From contig SPDT01000003.1 in NCBI GenBank assembly GCA_008477525.1, positions 2,108,001 through 2,172,000 of the forward strand: a stretch of 64,000 nt of DNA. The letters run 5' to 3'. Source of the stretch: Hypomyces perniciosus. Lineage: Eukaryota; Ascomycota; Sordariomycetes; Hypocreales; Hypocreaceae. Positions 60,184 through 64,000 of this stretch are shown piece after piece. The notes below the pieces were generated by a model. It ran no database searches. It was not told where the DNA came from and saw only the letters and a list, made by a program, of their open reading frames with translations. Both the position numbers and the translations under genes were made by a program. Within the stretch, counting starts at the first letter, position 1. Every line of letters begins with the position of its first letter.

Positions 60184-61288
60184 ATGGGTTTCACCGACCT
60201 CCTCAACGATGCTGGCGTCGCCAGTGAGTGAAAATGCGAGCCCTTGCGCGGCCCACGAAACCGTTGCTAACAGCAACTCACCTCATTAGTCCTGAACTCT
60301 TGGGTTTCGACTCGCTCCTACATCACTGGGTATGATTGTTTGCGCTCTCTCTTCCTCTTTCTCTTCTCCCATCAATTTCACCTCTGTCCTGTCGTCTACA
60401 CTACGCGCCTTTTCTCCCGAATCATCATTCATTCACCCCTCCCCCGCCATCATCCCACTTGCAGCCCCTCTCTTAATTTTTTCACCCCTCATTGCAGAAA
60501 AATGGAAGAAAAAAAAATAACAGAGCCCCTCACTAACCCCTCCCCCGCCAAACAACAGATTCAACGCCTCGCAAGCCGACGTCGCCGTCTTCAAGGCCCT
60601 TAAGGACGCCCCTGAGGCCGCCAAGTACCCCCACGCTGCCCGTTGGTACAAGCACATTGCCTCTTATGAGGACGAGTTCGCCACCCTCGATGGCGATGCC
60701 ACCCTGCCCTACACTGCCTACGGCCCCGAGCAAGCCGAGGTCACCGTGAACCCCGCCAAGGCCCCTGCTGCTGCTGCTGAGGACGACGACGATGTCGACC
60801 TGTTCGGCAGTGACGACGAGGAGGAGGATGCTGAGGCTGTTCGTATCCGTGAGGAGCGTCTGGCCGAGTACCACAAGAAGAAGTCCGCCAAGCCCAAGGT
60901 CGCTGCCAAGTCTGTCGTTACCTTGGACGTCAAGCCTTGGGGTACGTTTTTTTTTCCCTGTCGTGCTGTGCTGTGTTGTGCCATACTGCAACTGCAGGAA
61001 AATAGCGCAGGCAGTCCTTTCTGGTGGAGTGTACATGAGTGCTAACAAAATGCAGATGACGAGACCGACATGGCTGCCCTGGAGGCCGGTGTCCGTGCCA
61101 TCGAGAAGGACGGTCTGGTCTGGGGTGCTTCCAAGCTTGTCGCTGTTGGCTTCGGTATCAAGAAGCTGCAGATCAACCTGGTCGTTGAGGATGAGAAGGT
61201 CTCCCTGGACGAGCTCCAGGAGCAGATCGCCGAGGAGCTCGAGGAGTACGTTCAGTCCTCCGATATCGCCGCCATGCAGAAGCTGTAA
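60184..61288 (+). CDS. Translation elongation factor eEF1B alpha (EF-1beta), 4 exons
   Basis: Exons 60,184-60,223, 60,290-60,329, 60,559-60,941, 61,056-61,288 give 231 residues. The first two exons are only 40 nt each; splicing them restores [20 protein letters not shown] and [20 protein letters not shown], the conserved GST-C-like N-terminus. Then come a linker rich in Ala and an acidic run with the casein kinase 2 motif [11 protein letters not shown], and the C-terminal guanine-exchange domain ([33 protein letters not shown], ending [10 protein letters not shown]). Family knowledge: it reloads eEF1A with GTP in the cytosol. The 229-nt second intron is long for this window. Gene is intact and GC-rich, 0.8 kb from a RIP-mutated LINE. 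Confidence 0.95.
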
Positions 61289-62066
61289 GGTACACATACC
61301 GGGGGCGCTTGACGATGCCGTGCTACGAATTTATCATGGGTAATGATTTGGGGAAACAAGAAAGAATCCATAACCACAACGTGTTTTTTGCAGCCTGATA
61401 TGAATTCTGGGCGAGGGATTTTGCTAAACTGCCCTCTGGCACGCGGATTCTCAAAACAAAAATGAATGAAGCATAGACAAATATTTCTTTTGTGAGCCAT
61501 TTGTTCACCGTGATATACTTGATGTGCTTGATGGTTCATGTGAGTCTATGTGCTGGAAGCTTTGCCTGCTAAGTCTGACATGCCTCGCATCCATTTCCGG
61601 ACTGACCCCGAGAAGGCCTACAAGGATATCGCCTGTTGCATTGAGCATGTACATGACGACGTCATTTCCCCAATCTTAAGGCGAGAAGTCCAAGGGTAGG
61701 CTTGAAGGAGAGCAGCCAGTTGATTTCTCCGAGCCTCTACAGCGCATTCAGGAGGAATTATACAAGGAAGCTTGGGGCAAATTTCTTGAGGGCTTAGATA
61801 GAAGGCAGTGAAATTTTTGATTTATTGGAGAAAGTTGTTTAGATAGGAAGGCAATCTAGCCTTAGAGCATAGTGCATATGTTTGATTTTTTGGACAGACT
61901 TAAGCCTCCTGAAAAACAGTTTCGCAAGAGATTCTTTATAAATATCAATCACAGATCAACAGTATAAGGGCTCATTTGCAGGTGCATAAAATGATAGAAT
62001 TCGACACTCTTGCTGATCCCAAGTTAGGTGGGAAAAGCTGTTGCTTAAATACATGAAAACTTGCTA
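61289..62066. other. EF-1beta downstream spacer with a small gene fragment
   Basis: At 61,580-61,699 a plus frame reads MPRIHFRTDPEKAYKDIACC then IEHVHDDVISPILRR, and after a frame change at about 61,680 the neighbouring frame continues SEPLQRIQEELYKEAWGKFL and EGLDRRQ to a stop near 61,811. This looks like the remains of one gene with a frameshift, family unknown. The rest up to 62,066 holds nothing I can name. Confidence 0.4.
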
Positions 62067-64000
62067 CAGCTTCCCTCCTATATCTACAGGTACCCCTACC
62101 TTTAGGTGCCTACTTACAGTAAAAATCACTACCTTTTAACTAGCTACTAAAAAAATACTTTTAAATCCCCTTTTACTTTTCTTAAGCCCTTTAAGTAAAA
62201 TAGCAACCGCCTTTACCCTTTTAGACGCTTAACCTACTTAAATTACTACTACTACTAGGCTAGCAATAAACCTTTAAAACTAACGAGAGGCTACTTTAGC
62301 TCTTTTAGGCATCGCAAACCTATTTGCACTACTTATTACACCTAAAAAGCGCTTAATTAAAGAAGTTTGCTTTAAAAACGCTAAAGCTTTAAAAATCAAC
62401 TTTAGTAATAAAATCCTTAAACCTAGCCTTAAAGGAACAGCTAGCCTATATAAACCCTTTAATATATCTCTCTATAGCCGCTTAATAGAATAATATATAA
62501 AAGAAAAAGTAATTTAAAATACTTATAAGAAAATATTATTAAATATATTTAAAGCTATTAATAATTACTTTATTATATTTAAAGGGAAATACTATAAAGC
62601 TGCTGCTTTATAAGTTATAAAAGCCTTTTAAAAGTCTTTTATTAACTTTACTGCTATTTAATACTATAACCTAAAAGGTATTTTAACTTTTAAGGAATTA
62701 GGCATTAATAATAATAATATTTAATATTTTAAGGCTATAAAAAAGTAAGCTTTTATTAGCTTATATAACTTTATAAGCTTTACTTTATTAAATAAAGATA
62801 GCCTATTTTTACTTATTAGTAAACTAGGTAAAGGCTTTATAGTATTTTATATTAAAGCAGTTAAGTGAAGTATATAACCTATTAAAATCCCCCCCCCCCC
62901 TTTTTGCAATAATTAAATAAAAAGAAAAGATAATAAAAATATTAAAAATAATTTAAAGAAAACCTTTAATAAAGATCCTGGCTTTAAAGCTTTTAATAAT
63001 AGGATTTTCCTTTAAATCCCTTTAAATTATATTTAAAGAAAGAATACTGCTATTAAGGCTAAAAGCAGTATTATTAAATTTTATAGACTTAACTATATAG
63101 ATATTATATATATATAAAAACTATATATAGGCTTTACTATTTAAATTAAAAATTAAAAATCCTGTAATAAACTTTTCTTTTTTAAATTAAAATTTACTAA
63201 AAAAGGGATAAAATTAAAGGAAGCAGAAAATTAATAAACTTTTATAATATAAAAAGTCCTTTATTATTTTATTAATATTAAAAGGATTTATTTTATTAAT
63301 TTTTTAATTACTATAAAAGTATAGCTTTAAGCTAAGTCTAGCGCCCCTTTTATTAAATATAAACTATTATAATATAAGGAAAATATTAACTTTTAAAACT
63401 GGATTATTTTATTTAAAGATAAAGTTAAATTTAGCTTTAGATTATTTAAATACTCTGCCCTTGCAAAACAGTTAATCTTAAAGGTATAAATTACTTAATA
63501 TAACTATTACCTAGGCTTTTATAACCTTAAGGCTTATAATTATATAAAATACTATAAAAAGTACAGTAGGTTATTATATAGAGAGTATATAAACCCTACA
63601 TAATATATTAACTGTAATAAACTTTATTTATTTATAGCGCTAAACTGTATAGTATATTTAAAATATAAAAATAGCAGGATTAAATAGCCTATTAAAAATT
63701 AACTTTAAGTTATTTAGAAATTTAAAATAATTAAGTTTATTAAAATATACCTAAATACTAGTATAAATAAACTTAAAGTAATCTTTTAAAGGATAACTTA
63801 AAATAAAAATACTTATATTTATATTTATTTTATAAGAGCTGCAGGAGTAATATAAAACCTATATATAAAGGGCACTTTTACTTTAGCCTTTTAAAGCTAA
63901 GATAAAAGGCCTACTATAAATAATAGTAAAGGTAAATTAATTGTTTTTACTTTAATGAAAAGCTCCTTTATACTTTAGCCTATAGGCCCTGTAAACCTTT
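62067..64000 (+). mobile_element. Tad1-like LINE copy 3, 5' part, plus strand, RIPped, runs off window
   Basis: Begins GCTTCCCTCCTATATCTACA, followed by GGTACCCCTACCTTTAGGTG, the same 5' end as copy 1 (its right end at 32,515, reverse complement). The ORF1 start region has GCAACCGCCTTTACCCTTTT where copy 1 has GCAACCGCCTCTATCCTCTC, showing C-to-T changes directly; the start ATG itself reads ATA. ORF1 zinc-knuckle sequence falls near 63.55-63.66 kb (CYKK-type remnants). Its 3' end and target duplication are outside the window. Confidence 0.85.

Noticed and set aside
60533..61297. 254-codon minus-strand frame antisense to EF-1beta
   Set aside because: Mirror of the GC-rich, codon-biased EF-1beta exons and crosses its introns; a shadow frame.
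1..64000. CRISPR array, riboswitch or bacterial-type operon
   Set aside because: Nothing with regular spacer-repeat structure; introns and transposon types are eukaryotic and fungal.

Overview
The window looks like a repeat-rich, possibly subtelomeric or accessory stretch of a filamentous ascomycete genome, most likely Eurotiales (Aspergillus/Penicillium type). Evidence: short GT-AG introns of 46-229 nt with CTAAC/CTAAT-type branch sites, a fungal homoaconitase with mitochondrial presequence, fungal GH5 and RNase T1 families, Tad1-like LINE, chromovirus Gypsy, Fot1/pogo and hAT-like elements, and C-to-T damage of the kind left by repeat-induced point mutation (RIP). No other source was consulted; all calls come from reading the sequence and recalled family features.

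Layout. 1-1,150: ordinary composition, no gene seen. About 1,150-22,210: extremely AT-rich, RIP-degraded transposon graveyard. It holds four ~580-bp LTR copies arranged +,-,-,+ (5,491; 6,406; 13,238; 14,003), a probable full Gypsy-size element on the minus strand (6,406-13,818), the pol 3' part and chromodomain of a second Gypsy (14,600-16,937, plus strand), and a LINE on the minus strand (about 17,250-22,210). 24,362-25,830: a secreted, probably GPI-anchored GH5 endoglucanase. 26,609-32,515: a complete LINE (minus) bounded by a perfect 12-bp target duplication. 34,785-34,872: an intron-containing tRNA-Pro(TGG). 36,799-37,233: a small secreted cysteine-containing protein. 39.2-40.2 kb: a broken gene of a fungal helical/DUF7580-like family. 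40,335-42,901: an intact five-exon homoaconitase paralogue or orthologue (lysine pathway, mitochondrial). 44.7-45.5 kb: a dead NAD-dependent epimerase gene. 45,850-47,030 (minus): an intact three-exon zinc alcohol dehydrogenase. 47,333-50,349: a hAT-like miniature element with 8-bp target duplication that was itself invaded by a 2,655-bp pogo/Fot1 element with 91-bp TIRs. 51.9-57 kb: a cemetery of host-type genes (a large membrane protein split by an inversion and carrying three in-frame TAA codons, a second membrane protein with Trp-to-stop, an AAA ATPase lacking its core). 57,666-58,125 (minus): an intact secreted RNase T1-type ribonuclease. 59,129-59,788 (minus): an unrecognised gene with uncertain structure. 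60,184-61,288: translation elongation factor eEF1B alpha (EF-1beta), intact. 62,067-64,000: 5' part of a third LINE copy, plus strand, running off the window.

Functionally the intact genes (cellulase, small secreted protein, homoaconitase, alcohol dehydrogenase, ribonuclease, EF-1beta) do not form an evident pathway or cluster. The coherent story is genome dynamics: intact genes sit as islands among transposons of different ages, and several host genes next to them are pseudogenes with stop codons of a RIP-like type. I found no convincing new biochemical system; the most unusual items are the inverted/split membrane-protein pseudogene, the pogo-in-hAT nest, a dispersed unclassified repeat family with an 18-bp palindrome, and a strongly over-represented 9-mer TACGGAGTA found only outside the RIP block.
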